Shown piece after piece: positions 1-11,017 of a stretch of 64,000 nt of DNA. Source of the stretch: Pyrenula massariospora (lineage: Eukaryota; Ascomycota; Eurotiomycetes; Pyrenulales; Pyrenulaceae); NCBI GenBank assembly GCA_021030905.1, contig JAGFMI010000001.1, forward strand, positions 1,302,001 through 1,366,000, in the 5' to 3' direction. Within the stretch, counting starts at the first letter, position 1, and each line of letters begins with the position of its first letter. Below the pieces are notes generated by a model, which ran no database searches, was not told where the DNA came from, and worked only from the letters and a program-made list of their open reading frames with translations. The position numbers and the translations under genes were made by a program.

Positions 1-2009
1 ATTGACAACTTCAAAGCTATTACTTCAGTGATCCTAGTCCATGAGGTTTGTCATTCCAAAACTTGACAGCAGCCTTACATATTGACCACAAGTCCACAGT
101 TTTGTCATAGCCGCCCTTACTTTCGTATGTTTGGAAATTTCATTTATTCAGCATCGTGAAGATCTTTCACTTCCTCGTCATCCGCTCTAACATTTTTCAT
201 GTTTAGTTGAAGATCACCCTGCGCCCAATAGGCCACTAGGGTCTGATGCCTTAGCTTACGGTTGGGAAAATGTACTGAACATCGGTCCATCAGTGGTAGC
301 ACTGGACAATGTTGATAATATCGTCTATTACGCATTACTAGCCCATCTCGCCGATTACAAGTTCCGCTTATCGACTGCCGAGCTTGCAAGAAGACAAGGG
401 TTCTTGATATATGATCCGGATCTAGTCTGACCGAGTTTACCTGGAGCCCTTCAGATGACTAATACGACTACTGATCGGTAGGTTCCAATCGGGTCTGTCG
501 AGGGCCCACCCACCTCTTGTGATGAAAGATAGGTCATTCCTTTCCATCGATCTGTTCTGACGGAACTCGGTCGATTTACCTGTTCGCTATACAAAAAACA
601 TATGGACGAAGAGTCTCATACGCAAGCGCTGTTCGTGGCCAGAAGATCAATGAACTATACGGGGGAAAAACATATCTAACACCGAAGCTGACCAGCAGTG
701 TATGGAGCTGGGGACCTTATGGGCTGTTATACATGTTCAAAAGCGCTACAAAGTGCCCTACATCCCTGCGTTCTCTGTACTACCAACCCCTGGCGTTCAA
801 GAAGCGCATGTAAGCTGTATTTGACTGTGCTGGGTAACATTAAGATGTTTCAAAGTGTGAAACTGCTCTTCCGACTAGACCGATAGTGTAAGATCTCCTT
901 TTCTACCTAACCTCTTCCCTCAACCGCCGTGGCGGAAAACTAAGCCTCTTTACCGCCACTGATTGCCCTATGTTCTGCTTTAGTTCCATTGTCCTCATCT
1001 ATGAGTATATTTTTGGCATGCCTTTCGGCCTTTCTCAAAACTGGTGTTCGCCACGTCATAATATAAATATATTAGTCTCGGTAGGCTTTCATTCCGCAGT
1101 CTGTACCCGCCCTTATTCACATGTCTCTCCATTCAGTACATGGAGAGCTTCGGCCACACCTACGCATCTCTGGACCTTAATTCTATATGGTGTATCAAAA
1201 TGCGCCTAGATGTAGGTTAGTTCCAATTTTTCATAGGATTTCTAGGAAATGGAATGACCAGAAGACTATGCAGACCAAGCTACGAAGAACAAATACTATT
1301 CGAACTAATTTGGAAGCAGTATGCGCAATCGCTTCGTAAGCGTGCAATTTCGAATGGCTGGTCACCGCAAGCAAGGTGTGGAAGTCACTTTGATCGAAAG
1401 ATCCCGGACTACTTTATCTTGACTTATGGTGCAGTTGATGGAAGGACTGCGCCGCGATGGCATGAATAGCGGGAGGTTATATGTGAACGATTTGAATTTA
1501 TACCTTGGAGGTCCGGCATGTGGAACAACTTGTCGCCGTCATCCAAGTTCTCAGATCAAACGCTCTTGTTGGGTCGCGCAGATGTTCTGAAGTACAGGTC
1601 TGCTAGAAAGGAATTAATTCACCTTCCCCCAAGGGCCGCCGTCTGGAAGACGGGACGGGAGGAACAACGTAAACCCGACGGACCAGTTAGCGCGATTAGA
1701 TACGTAGCTCCCGAGCGCGCGGTCGGCCAGAACTTCATCTTTTCTAAGTGGAGTGAGTCCCTGCACGGCAAAGCGCTTTTCCTTTTTTTCCTCACACGAA
1801 GAAGCTGTTGTACGATTTTTCTCTTCTGCTCACAATCCTGCCTTGCTAGATTCCCTTACCGGAGACTCGAAGCTGCTCCAACTACGTGTCGTCCGGCTCA
1901 GTACGACTTCCAATTCCTGCACTGAAAACGTAACCAGACATCTACTTCTGCGAGAATGGCTTGAAACAAACATTCTCTTTGCTGAGCGGCGAGCCCGGCC
2001 AGAAGTTCA
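1..2009. other. Intergenic left end, upstream of striatin
   Basis: No coding region is recognisable on either strand; the open frames here are short, lack codon structure and do not resemble any family I know. The last 300 bases or so before the striatin start contain pyrimidine-rich runs (for example around 1780-1800 and 1810-1830), as expected for a fungal promoter and 5' leader. No tRNA, repeat array or mobile element was seen. Confidence 0.5.
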
Positions 2010-4685
2010 ATGGCTTGGCAGGCCTCCGGCGTAATGGGGGGGCCTGGTATGGGGAACGATGGACTGCCAAGTCACCCTACAGGGACCGAGTATACACTGC
2101 AAGGTGAAGATAGCATATTTTGCGCCTTTCGAGTCTTGCGTCTGATATTTGAGCTTACAGGAGTCATGCGCTTTCTACAGACGGAATGGCACCGGCACGA
2201 ACGCGAGCGAAATGCCTGGGATATCGAGCGTGCTGAGATGAAGTCACGGATAGCAAGGCTGGAGGGTGATGCACGCAAGAGCAAAAAGATCCAAGAGTCA
2301 TTAGGGAAGCATGTTAAGATTCTGGAGATTGCCCTCAAGAAAGAGAGGGAACGGGTGAAAAGTTTGAGCAATGGTGAAAAGGTTGACGTCCAGAAGGACC
2401 CAAAGGAATTGGCTAAGGAGAACTTGAAGAATCTTCCAAAACGTTGGTAGCTGCATACTGCTTTGGGTACGGACTAACAAGTGTTAGCTCTATTGTCAAA
2501 TCAGGGAAACCTTTTAGGCAACGAGGGAAGCGAGGATGAGTTCGAACCTGGCAGCGTGCAACAAGAGTCGGAGCGCGAGAAGTCCAGAAGCTATCTCAGC
2601 AAGTGCGCACAAGAAGTCACATACCATGTCGTTCCCTCAGCCCGTCCTCTACCTCATTTATCGGATCTAGAACTCTCCAATCATCTTCTCGCAAATCAAC
2701 CCACAGCTCCCCCCTCTTTACAGGAAGCATATGCTCAGCAAAAGCAGAACCAGCAACACATAAACAGCATGAATATGGTTCGAGAATCCCCTTTGACCAA
2801 CCATCAGCAACCTCCAGTCTTACCGACCTTCTCGGAGCCTCCCAGTCTCTCCCGATCAGCCACTCAAATCAATCATACCGCGCAAACACAGCCCGAATAT
2901 TCTCTTCGAAGAAGCATAGAACAAAACCAAACCCCAGTTACGGCAATCGACAATAGAAAGCCTCTGTTTGAACATCCCTCGCCCGATGAGCAAGGCGAAC
3001 CGATCTCGCACAGCTTTGACGCCCATGGAAGACAACTAACTACCACAGAGGAACGTAGCTCAGCTCGCACTTCCCAAGATCCTCCACCAGATGCTAATGA
3101 CGGCTGGGACTTTGACGATTCTACGCACGCAAATGCAATGCAAGCAGACTCAGTCCAATCCCCTCCTCCACATCGGCCCGACACAGATGCATTTCCTAAT
3201 GCAAACCTCGTACAGACAAAGTCGCCTCCTCTACCTCCGCCGGGATCACATAGGAGGAAAAGTTCTGGAGCAAGACGGCGCAGTGAAGGCACAAACGAGT
3301 CCAGTCTCGTAAATCAGCGAGCAGAAGCCTCAAGCTTCAAGGTACGGTTTGCCTTGCGGGGCCACCTAGATGTTGTGAGGTCTGTCATTTTTACCGGAGG
3401 TGGGACTCCAGCCGAGCCTGAGATATGTACATGCAGTGACGATGGAACGCTGAAGCGGTGGATCATACCGGCCTCGTATGGGGGTTACGGTATGCATGGA
3501 GTGACTGGCGCGAACGACCTCGATATCACGAGCTATTTCACTCACCGCGGCCATTCAGGCTCCGTCACGTCGCTGGCCGCCTGTCCAGCTTCCCAGAATT
3601 TCTCAAATGGGGGCCGTGCCCTCGGTGACGGTTGGGTATTTTCTGGTGGTCAGGACCACAGCGTACGCGTTTGGGAAAGAGGAAGAGTTGATCCCAAGGC
3701 GACACTCCAGGGTCACACAGATGCTGTGTGGGCACTTTGCGTGCTGCCAGGCTCGTCAGCCTCTTGCTTTGGTGAGCGAAGCAGCTCGTATGGTGGTCCT
3801 GATCGGATACTACTCGCATCGGGTGGAGCAGACGGAAGAATTCTCATCTGGGCAGTCAGTTCCCCACCACAGCTTACCTCTCCTCATGCAGGATCAAATC
3901 GAGGAACGAGAGGTAGTCGTCGAGCCAATTCCGTATCTTCTGGATCCAATTTTCCTTCCTCACCACAGCCCAGCACCGCGACAACTACGCCATTTCATTA
4001 CACATTAGTCCATAATATTGTCCGCGCAGATACCCCTTCTCCAACTTGTATTAGTTCGCTTTCCCCTCTTGGGGACACTTTCGTGGTGTCTTACACCGAT
4101 GCTTCAATTCTTGTCTACGATACGCGGTCGGGTGAGGAGCTGGTGGGCATGGCGAGCCTCGAGACGTACGACGGCACGCCTTCCACTGGAGTGAATGCTG
4201 TCGTTGCAAGCACCCTTGGCTTCGATGGAACAGCTCAACTGGATCACAATAGAGGTGTGGCAGAGGACGACAATATCGTTCACGGCGCAACTGGCTCAAG
4301 TGGTGGCGTGGAGGGTATGGTCATCTCAGGGCATGAAGATCGCTACATTCGTTTGTTCGATGCCAACAGTGGTAAGTCCTTCATTGGTGTTATTTCCCAG
4401 CTAGAACATACTGACTCACTCACAGGTCAATGTACGTACACGATGCTCGCCCACCCATCCGCTATCTCGTCGTTGTCCCTTTCTCCTGACGGTCGCGAAC
4501 TTGTCTCTGCTGGCCACGACGCAAGTCTCCGGTTTTGGTCCCTTGAAAAAAGGAGTTGCACACAGGAAATCACATCCCATCGCCTGATGCGCAGTGAAGG
4601 CGTCTGCTCCGTGGTATGGAGCCAGGATGGGAGATGGGTCGTCAGTGGTGGAGGGGACGGGGTGGTCAAGGTCTTTGCCCGGTAG
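2010..4685 (+). CDS. strA: Striatin-family scaffold protein (STRIPAK complex, WD40)
   Basis: Regulatory scaffold of the STRIPAK phosphatase/kinase complex, homologous to Sordaria PRO11 and Aspergillus StrA, which govern cell fusion and sexual development. Joined exons are 2010-2103, 2161-2442, 2488-4371 and 4426-4685, giving 839 aa. The N-terminus carries the family's caveolin-binding and coiled-coil block ([19 protein letters not shown] at about residue 32 onward, then charged helix). The middle is a Ser/Pro/Gln-rich linker. From about residue 390 to the end lie WD40 blades ending in WD-type dipeptides (LKRW, VRVW, ILIW, LRFW, VKVF). Introns 1 (57 nt) and 3 (54 nt) are multiples of three with no stop, so they can be read through. 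The second intron joins in frame only with a weak donor (GTTGGT at 2443); the better-looking GTAGCT at 2447 shifts the frame. Convergent with the get5 gene. Confidence 0.93.
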
Positions 4686-5097
4686 GAGAGTGTCATTCTA
4701 GAGACTCGTTGAGCTTGTCTGCGCTTTGGTAGCGTTACGTTGGAGCTTGCCGACTTCGGCTTCTTTGTTCGCGATTTTCCCCCTATTCCGGGGCGAAATA
4801 GCGAGCTTTTGTTCTAGGGTAAGCGTGTTGCTCGATGCATCTGCATGTACCGGATGAGAATCTCGTGTTTCTTCGACATCTCCTATTTTTGCATGGATGC
4901 AGTTGGCAGTGCTGAGCCACAGAAGCAGGTAGATAGTAATCATATCGCAGTGCACAGTAATTGTTTCCGCAACACTCTACGAGAAAGCGATGCAGGTGTC
5001 AGTATTACGGCCAATACCAGAATTCTTAAGTTGCTCTCGCGGGGCCAGTTTTCGTCAAGATACCCTTTCGTAGAACAAGCTTTAATCAATGTTGCAG
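4686..5097. other. Convergent 3' intergenic region striatin/get5
   Basis: This is the gap between two converging genes, so it probably holds both 3' UTRs. A minus-strand 85-codon frame at 4698-4955 starts with a hydrophobic stretch resembling a signal peptide, but nothing else supports it. Confidence 0.4.
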
Positions 5098-5893
5098 CTA
5101 TCCATCTACAAGACGACTCGCATCAGCCTTCCAAGCCTCTTTAAACACCTCTAAAGTCTTCCCTGCCTCTGCTTCATCCTTTAACCTCTGCTGTAGAAAC
5201 CCCTTGAGATCGTCCCAAAATCCCTCCGACTGCAGCACCTCCGTCCCACTAGGCCCTTGCACAGGAGGCACAGTCTCGGACGACGTCTTCTCCACCCCTT
5301 CCATTCCCGACCCCGACGCTACCGCTGCCACTGCCGCCGAAGGCGATGGAGCAGTCGCAGGAGCCGGTATCGACGACCCACCAATAACCATAACCCCAAA
5401 CTCAACCTCCTTCCCACTCTCGCCTTCAATGACCTCCCCTACACTCTTCTTCCCGGCCGGTATGGGCTTCTTGTTGTACAAGATCTTTACTTTCTCCAGC
5501 GTGAAGCCCGCCGGGTCGCCGAGCTCTCGGAGCACGGTCTCCTTGAGCTGGGGGATTGTGGTTGTCGTTGCGGAGGCATCGGGGAGGGTGATGTTGAGGA
5601 CGGGGTTGCGGGTAGATTTGAGGTGGATGGTCAGCAGGTTGGAGGAGGTTGATCCGGGTGCTGGGGCGGGAGTGGGCGCTTTCTTGGGTGGAAGAGGGTG
5701 AGGGGGGTGAGGCAGTTTGGGGAGGGTGTACTGGGTTAATGTTAACATTGCGATCAGGAAGTTTGGAGGGGAGGGGACTAACGGGTACCCGGGGAGGGAA
5801 AGTCTTTGGGTCGAAGATATGGTCTGGTTGGTACTTGGTAGGTTTCGAATCGAGTGTCGTGAGGAAGGTCTTGATATATGTAATTTCCGACAT
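5098..5893 (-). CDS. get5: Get5/Mdy2-type ubiquitin-like protein of the GET pathway
   Basis: Component of the cytosolic Get4-Get5 complex that hands tail-anchored membrane proteins to Get3. Exon 1 is 5783-5893 (37 codons) and exon 2 is 5098-5730, giving 247 aa; the intron 5731-5782 has a GTTAGT donor and ends ACCCAG. Residues 1-36 match the Get4-binding helix region of the family (start MSEITYIKTFLTTLDSKP). A Pro/Ala linker follows. A ubiquitin-like fold runs from about residue 68 to 150 (LLTIHLKST, then the KVKILYNKKPI strand-turn typical of Ubl domains). An Ala/Pro/Ser-rich linker leads to a C-terminal helical homodimerisation segment (GFWDDLKGFLQQRL). Divergent from nop2 across a 439-bp shared promoter region. 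The assignment rests on the domain order and the two terminal motifs. Confidence 0.85.
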
Positions 5894-6332
5894 CTTTGTA
5901 TGGCCTAAGCAGTGGTCTGATGTCTTCTAGGAGATCCACTCAGGCCGGAGAGCAGCTACTCAATCAATGGTGAAGGTCGTGTGCTGTTGGTTTCTAGATA
6001 GAAAGGGACTTTGAAATTGGTAGACTGATTGACCGCCGAAGCCAAAACAAGATATCAGCCTTGCATATATATTTACGGCAGGGGTTCACAGAATTGGGAT
6101 CTTGGAATTGCGGGCCTTGCCGTGGCGGGTGTGGCTGCTGAAGTTCTCTGCCCACAACCGACCCTGTCTCCGCAGCGTCATCTCATGCCAAAGCTATCCT
6201 TGGAGGCAGGATTTACCGAACACACCGCGAAAATTTACCCTACAAAATTTAAGCGCATTACCTTGAGCATTTGCTAACTGTGGGTAGATCTACTCCCATA
6301 GACAATTCGACTGACTTTGAACGTCGCCCATT
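5894..6332. promoter_or_regulatory. Shared divergent promoter region get5/nop2
   Basis: The 439 bp between two divergent start codons must contain both promoters and 5' leaders. A TATA-like AT run (catatatatttac) lies near 6063-6075. No specific operator could be identified. Confidence 0.4.
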
Positions 6333-8387
6333 ATGGGGGTCGGTCGGCGAATGAAGAAACAGGGTCCTCCGCCTACATTCGAGGAAATCCAGGCACTACA
6401 CAAACGAAAAGTTGGCGAAGATGGCGGGACCGCAGAAGTTCGGGGAAAGAAGAGAAAAATCGCAAACAACAACGCAACGACTGCACCAACTACCGTCGTA
6501 AAAAAAGTACCTAACTCTTTCACTGGCCGAGTGACGCCCAAAAAGAAGACGCAGAAGGCGTTCCTACCAACTGGAGACGACTCTGAAAGTGCTGAAGATG
6601 GCTTACCCAGTGATGTTGAGGCGATGGACGATTGGGATGACTTTTCCGGCGATGAAATTAATCTTGAGGCATCCGACGACCAAATTGAAGAACCATCGGA
6701 AGGTGAGAGTAGTAGCAATATCGGTTCCAGTTCAGACTCTGTCTTCGACTCTGACGAAGAAGCTGTTACCAAAGCAAGGTTTTCTGAGGACGAGGACGAG
6801 GACGATGCGGTACAGACGCTTACAGCTGCAAACATCGAGGGTCTCTCAAAGAAGTTGGACTTAGAGCAAGCAGAAGTTGATGCAGAAGCTGAAAAGGAGC
6901 TCCAAGAAGCTGCCTTACAGACCAACATACAAGATGATGAGCCGGGTGTCTTCGACGAACCGATACAAAGAAAGGGCAGTCTTGCCCCTGATCTGCAATT
7001 GATCCGTACACGTATGACAGACACTATCCGCGTCCTGTCCGATTTCTCCAAGTTTGCCGAGCCAGGAAAATCCCGGGCAGATTACATGTCCCTCTTCGTT
7101 TCGGATGTATGCCTCTACTACGGTTACACGCATTTCCTTGCGGAGAAACTCATCTCCCTCTTCTCCCCTGCCGAAGCGTTCGCCTTCTTTGAAGCTAACG
7201 AATCTCCACGCCCCGTTGTCCTTCGTACAAATACAATCCGTACCAACCGGCGCACCTTGGCTCAAGCTCTCATCAACCGTGGTGTCGTCCTCGAGCCCGT
7301 TGGCAAGTGGTCCAAGGTCGGCCTGCAGGTTTTCGAATCTGCCGTGCCGCTATCAGCAACTCCAGAAAGTCTAGCTGGCCACTACATGCTCCAAGCCGCT
7401 GCGTCTTTTCTGCCCGTCATGGCACTTGCCCCTCAACCTGGCGAACGATGTCTCGACATGGCTGCCGCCCCAGGCGGGAAAACGACGTACATCTCCGCCT
7501 TGATGCGCAACACCGGCTGCATCTTCGCGAATGACTCCAACCGCCAGCGCACAAAAGGGTTAATTGGCAACATCCACCGTCTTGGATGTAAGAACACCGT
7601 CGTCACGAATCTTGATGCTAAAGAGGCATTCCCAAAGGTCCTCGGCGGATTTGACCGCGTCCTTCTTGACGCACCCTGCTCTGGTACAGGAGTCATCGGC
7701 AAGGACCCCAGCGTCAAGACCTCTAAAACAGAGCGAGATTTTCTCACCCTCCCTCACACGCAGAAACAGCTTCTACTAGCAGCTATCGACTCCACAAACC
7801 ACGCCAGCGAGACGGGAGGGTACATAGTTTACTCCACGTGTAGTGTGATGGTTGAAGAAAACGAGGGTGTGGTACAATATGCGCTCGGTCGAAGACCAAA
7901 TGTGAGAATAGTGGACACTGGATTAGGTGACTTTGGTTCAGAAGGCTATAGAAAGTTTCAGAGCAAAAAATTCGATGAGCGAATGGCGCTGACAAGGAGG
8001 TATTTCCCCCATAGGGAGAATGTGGATGGGTTCTTTGTGTGCAAGTTGAAGAAGACTGGTCCGAGTCCGGCGAAGCAAAAGATGGATGGGACGGCAGTTG
8101 AAAATGCAGCGAATGGTGCTGCGGCGGATAGTGAGGGCATGGATATTGGCATTGGTGCTTTAGATGAGCAAGCACCAGTCAATGGTACGCTAGGCGATGG
8201 AATACCGGTCAAGGACGACTTTGGAGGCTTCGATGATGACGAAGATGAGGAATACATAGCAAGGGCAGAGCGGAATCGGTTGAGGAGGAAGGGTGTCGAT
8301 CCACGCGTGGCCAAGCGGAAAGGAGAACATGTGAATGGTAACAAACAGGGTGTTAAAGGTGGGAAAAGCTCGAGGAAAAAGTTATGA
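6333..8387 (+). CDS. nop2: Nop2/NSUN1-type 25S rRNA (cytosine-C5) methyltransferase
   Basis: Nucleolar SAM-dependent enzyme that makes m5C in large-subunit rRNA and is needed for 60S biogenesis. A single uninterrupted frame of 684 aa. The N-terminus is basic, with KKRK-type nuclear/nucleolar signals (residues 1-75), followed by a very acidic Ser/Asp/Glu region (about 80-170). The catalytic RsmB/Nop2 domain runs from about residue 225 to 575. It includes the SAM loop MAAAPGGKTTYIS (about 375-388), motif IV DAPCSGTG (about 446-453) with its cysteine, and YSTCSV (about 497-502) with the catalytic cysteine. A second acidic patch and a Lys/Arg-rich tail end the protein. Length and architecture match fungal Nop2 proteins. 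Confidence 0.97.
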   Translation: MGVGRRMKKQGPPPTFEEIQALHKRKVGEDGGTAEVRGKKRKIANNNATTAPTTVVKKVPNSFTGRVTPKKKTQKAFLPTGDDSESAEDGLPSDVEAMDDWDDFSGDEINLEASDDQIEEPSEGESSSNIGSSSDSVFDSDEEAVTKARFSEDEDEDDAVQTLTAANIEGLSKKLDLEQAEVDAEAEKELQEAALQTNIQDDEPGVFDEPIQRKGSLAPDLQLIRTRMTDTIRVLSDFSKFAEPGKSRADYMSLFVSDVCLYYGYTHFLAEKLISLFSPAEAFAFFEANESPRPVVLRTNTIRTNRRTLAQALINRGVVLEPVGKWSKVGLQVFESAVPLSATPESLAGHYMLQAAASFLPVMALAPQPGERCLDMAAAPGGKTTYISALMRNTGCIFANDSNRQRTKGLIGNIHRLGCKNTVVTNLDAKEAFPKVLGGFDRVLLDAPCSGTGVIGKDPSVKTSKTERDFLTLPHTQKQLLLAAIDSTNHASETGGYIVYSTCSVMVEENEGVVQYALGRRPNVRIVDTGLGDFGSEGYRKFQSKKFDERMALTRRYFPHRENVDGFFVCKLKKTGPSPAKQKMDGTAVENAANGAAADSEGMDIGIGALDEQAPVNGTLGDGIPVKDDFGGFDDDEDEEYIARAERNRLRRKGVDPRVAKRKGEHVNGNKQGVKGGKSSRKKL

Positions 8388-9357
8388 AAGGACTCTGGCC
8401 AGAGCTGCATTTGAAACCTCCATTGCTTTCACCCCTCGAACTGATACATTGTGAGCCATCTTACTTACTAGTACAAGTCTCTAGTAAGCATCAATTACAA
8501 CTCACAGCATCCGACTATGCGTGCTGCCGGAATTTTACGGTATTCTGGAAGGGCGATGCGCCTGTGGAAATTTCGTGTTATGCGCTGTTACAGCTTTTAC
8601 CCGACTCGAAAGCTGGATCCACGAAACGCCCGCCTTGCTTCTTTCCAAGTCCTCGGTCTATTTCAAATGCGTTAGGTATGACTGTTGGAGCTAATGATAC
8701 GACCGCTACAAAGCTTCTTGTGCTGCTCTTGGATCCCGTTTAATTTTTGTCATGCTCGGAGCTGGGCATCTATATCAGGTCACGGATATCCGGCACGTTA
8801 TCATATGCTTTCCTAGCTGAATGACGTGTCGAAATTCTCTTTCATTTCGTGAAGGTTTTCATTGTTGATTGCGTAAATATCTGACAAGCTTGCCCTCGGT
8901 GCTATTTCGGTTATTAACCTTGAAATACCCCTTTCACCGGTCTCTTTGTCAAATTTGAGCAGCGTTCTCATCCCTTTTATCTGCCTCACTATCACATCAT
9001 GCCTGTGGCAGGTTCACGCGATCGAAGGCAATATCATCAGACATCGACAAGACCAAAAGTCAGAGGACTTTGTCCAAGACTTTCGTCTATAAAAGCCCCT
9101 GCTTAGATTCGCTAATCTCTACTCTGAACTCCCTACGATCCGGTCCCAGTCAATCTTTGACCAACATTCTCTGTCTTAAGCCTTGATCTCTTCATCCTTC
9201 TATTCCATTCAACCTGCTTCGCATACGAAGCCCTTCCAGAAAGAGCCCTCTCACAGCAGAATTCACCCCCAAACTCCTAAAAGTCAACAGCGTCGGTATG
9301 GTCCTCTGACGAAAATTCCCTCCTGCCTCCTGATAGTACCTTTTCCAGACTATCGTC
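8388..9357. other. Intergenic region with promoter-like 3' end
   Basis: No gene was seen from 8388 to about 9060. The last 270 bases contain a clean TATA box (9088-9095) followed by a pyrimidine-rich leader, which suggests transcription to the right into the small ORF at 9358. Confidence 0.4.
9088..9095 (+). promoter_or_regulatory. TATA box (TATAAAAG)
   Basis: Canonical TATAAAAG, followed about 25-120 bases later by a C/T-rich leader (for example tctactctgaactccctacg and tctcttcatccttctattcc). This arrangement is common in highly expressed fungal genes. It lies about 260 bases upstream of the ATG at 9358. Confidence 0.4.
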
Positions 9358-9555
9358 ATGTGTGTCTGGCTCCGTGGCCAGTATACCTGCGGCTACTTCG
9401 TCGTCGCGCCAAGGGAACCCAGATGCCCCAGGTCGCCTGATTACCAGCCGGCGGTCGACCCGAATGCCCTCCCAATCAGTCCACTGAGCTATCCCTGTCC
9501 CAATCTCGGAGGCCAAATGCCTGCGGCGGCGTCGGCTCAACAGCCGGGGCGCTGA
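9358..9555 (+). CDS. Small Cys-containing protein, unknown
   Basis: A 65-codon frame starting MCVWLRGQYTCGYFVVAPRE. The pattern of an N-terminal Met-Cys, then an aromatic residue before TCG and a later Cys-Pro, resembles the small lineage-restricted fungal proteins that open with MC...(Y/F)xCG. I recognise no function. Support comes mainly from the upstream TATA box and C/T-rich leader and from the position of the ATG. The minus strand is also open across this interval, so the call is tentative; an additional downstream exon is possible. Confidence 0.35.
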   Translation: MCVWLRGQYTCGYFVVAPREPRCPRSPDYQPAVDPNALPISPLSYPCPNLGGQMPAAASAQQPGR

Positions 9556-10595
9556 GTGGTGGTGTGCTGTGGCAGTCTGGGCAGGGGAGGGGGAGGGGGG
9601 GTAGAAGGTCAAGAAGCGCAGGCGCTTTGCTACAGTCTTTTGAAAACAGTGATGGACGAGTTCCAGAGCGTGAGTAACTCCACGGGCGCAGGCTCCAATG
9701 GGAACTCATAGACGTTCATTATCACAGAAAATCTCATTTTGTACTGGCCAACACCACGTACCGGGATTCACTCATCACGGCGCGAGTGGAAGTCAGGCCT
9801 GAAAAGTTGACTTACTTTAGTCATTCCTGAATGCTATGATTCTAACTTCTTGGGATGTCCTGGTTCCCTTCTTTGCTTAAGGACCCTTTTAGTTCACGTC
9901 TCCTCCTACTCTTGAATGCTTGTTAAAAAATTGCCAAGCTCCTCCTGAGTAGCCCCCTGAAAGCGGCGGAGGCTGGGCCCTAATTCGGGATGCCTTCACC
10001 TCATCAACCTGTTGCAAAACGGCGGTCGGCAGAGTGTCGGGCTCTGATTCAATTCCATTCGATCTTAGATCAGCAAATCCCCAAGCCACGTTTTACAATC
10101 ACCGCATAGTTTGAAAATATACTATTTACATTGTACAGTACACCTAATCCCACGTCGACATGGGCATAAACTCCCCTTTCCGCTCTCCAATCCGGCCAAG
10201 AAAGTCATTGCACGCCCGCCTTGGGTCGAGGATAACTGCTCCTTCGCCCTTCTCACCGTCACCTCATCCCCTTTCTTACACCTTAATACTCCAATCCTCT
10301 TTCTCCGTACGCCGAGCAACCAGCGCATACTCCACACGATGACCTGGCAGAGCGCACCTCTATCTCAAACTCCCCAACCCCCATTACATCCCTCTCCGTC
10401 GCCGTAACCGCATACTCCCCCTTCGCCGCCGTCGCCGCCAACCCCCCTCTCCCCCCACCACCACAGCTTACCTCCCTCGTTGCCTCCGCCTCCCCCACCC
10501 TATTCGCGGAGCAGCGCGCGTTTCCGGGTCGGTGGGCACGGTAGCGGTACCTCACCCTCGAACGGCAACCCCCTTCCCCCGCACCACCAGGTCTT

Positions 10596-10626
10596 GTCGT
10601 CGTCGTCGTCGTCGTCGCAGCAGCAG
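10596..10626 (+). repeat. Microsatellite (GTC)7 followed by (CAG)3
   Basis: Seven tandem GTC units at 10596-10616, then three CAG units at 10618-10626, in a GC-rich low-complexity context. Confidence 0.9.
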
Positions 10627-10663
10627 TATGCCCACACGTGGGCTTGTCTGCTTGTCGTTCACT

Positions 10664-10681
10664 GGCGGCGGCGGCGGCGGC
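10664..10681 (+). repeat. Microsatellite (GGC)6
   Basis: Six perfect GGC units, 40 bases downstream of the GTC/CAG tract. Confidence 0.9.
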
Positions 10682-11017
10682 GTGGCGTTTCGTCGGTTGC
10701 TGCCCGTCCATTGAGCGGTCTTGGGCGGAATGCAGGTCGGTGGGGCTTCGCTTTCTTCTCAGTGAGGTAGCGTGGTGGGCGCCGCCATGGGGAAGGGCTG
10801 AGCTGGGGAGATGGAGGCTTGGAGGGTAGGGGAAGATTCTGTGATAGAGGGGTTGGGGAGGTCGCTTTCTTCGAAGGGATGGAGGGGAGTGGGTTGGACC
10901 ATTTGGCAAGGCTCTGATGGGGACATCGGGGGTTGCAGGGTAGGGGCAAATTCTGGGGTGGAGGGCTGGGGGGCGGGGAGATGGATGGGTGCTTGGAATG
11001 GGGGGTAGGCTTGTGGG

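Larger units (their letters stand above)
9556..11017. other. Low-complexity Pro/Ser-coding or non-coding stretch
   Basis: From about 10340 to 11010 all three minus-strand frames and some plus frames are open because the DNA is strongly C/T-biased on one strand. Translations are Pro/Ser/Thr-rich and give no domain. It may be the 3' part of the unknown minus-strand gene at 11018-12148, or just its 3' UTR. No family can be assigned. Contains the microsatellites listed separately. Confidence 0.4.

Noticed and set aside
4698-4955. Small secreted protein on the minus strand
   Set aside because: A hydrophobic N-terminus is present, but the frame lies in the striatin 3' UTR, has no cysteines of note beyond the leader and no promoter signal.
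10283-10909. 208-codon minus-strand ORF
   Set aside because: Translation is Thr/Arg/Gly/Ala low complexity driven by trinucleotide repeats; other frames are equally open.
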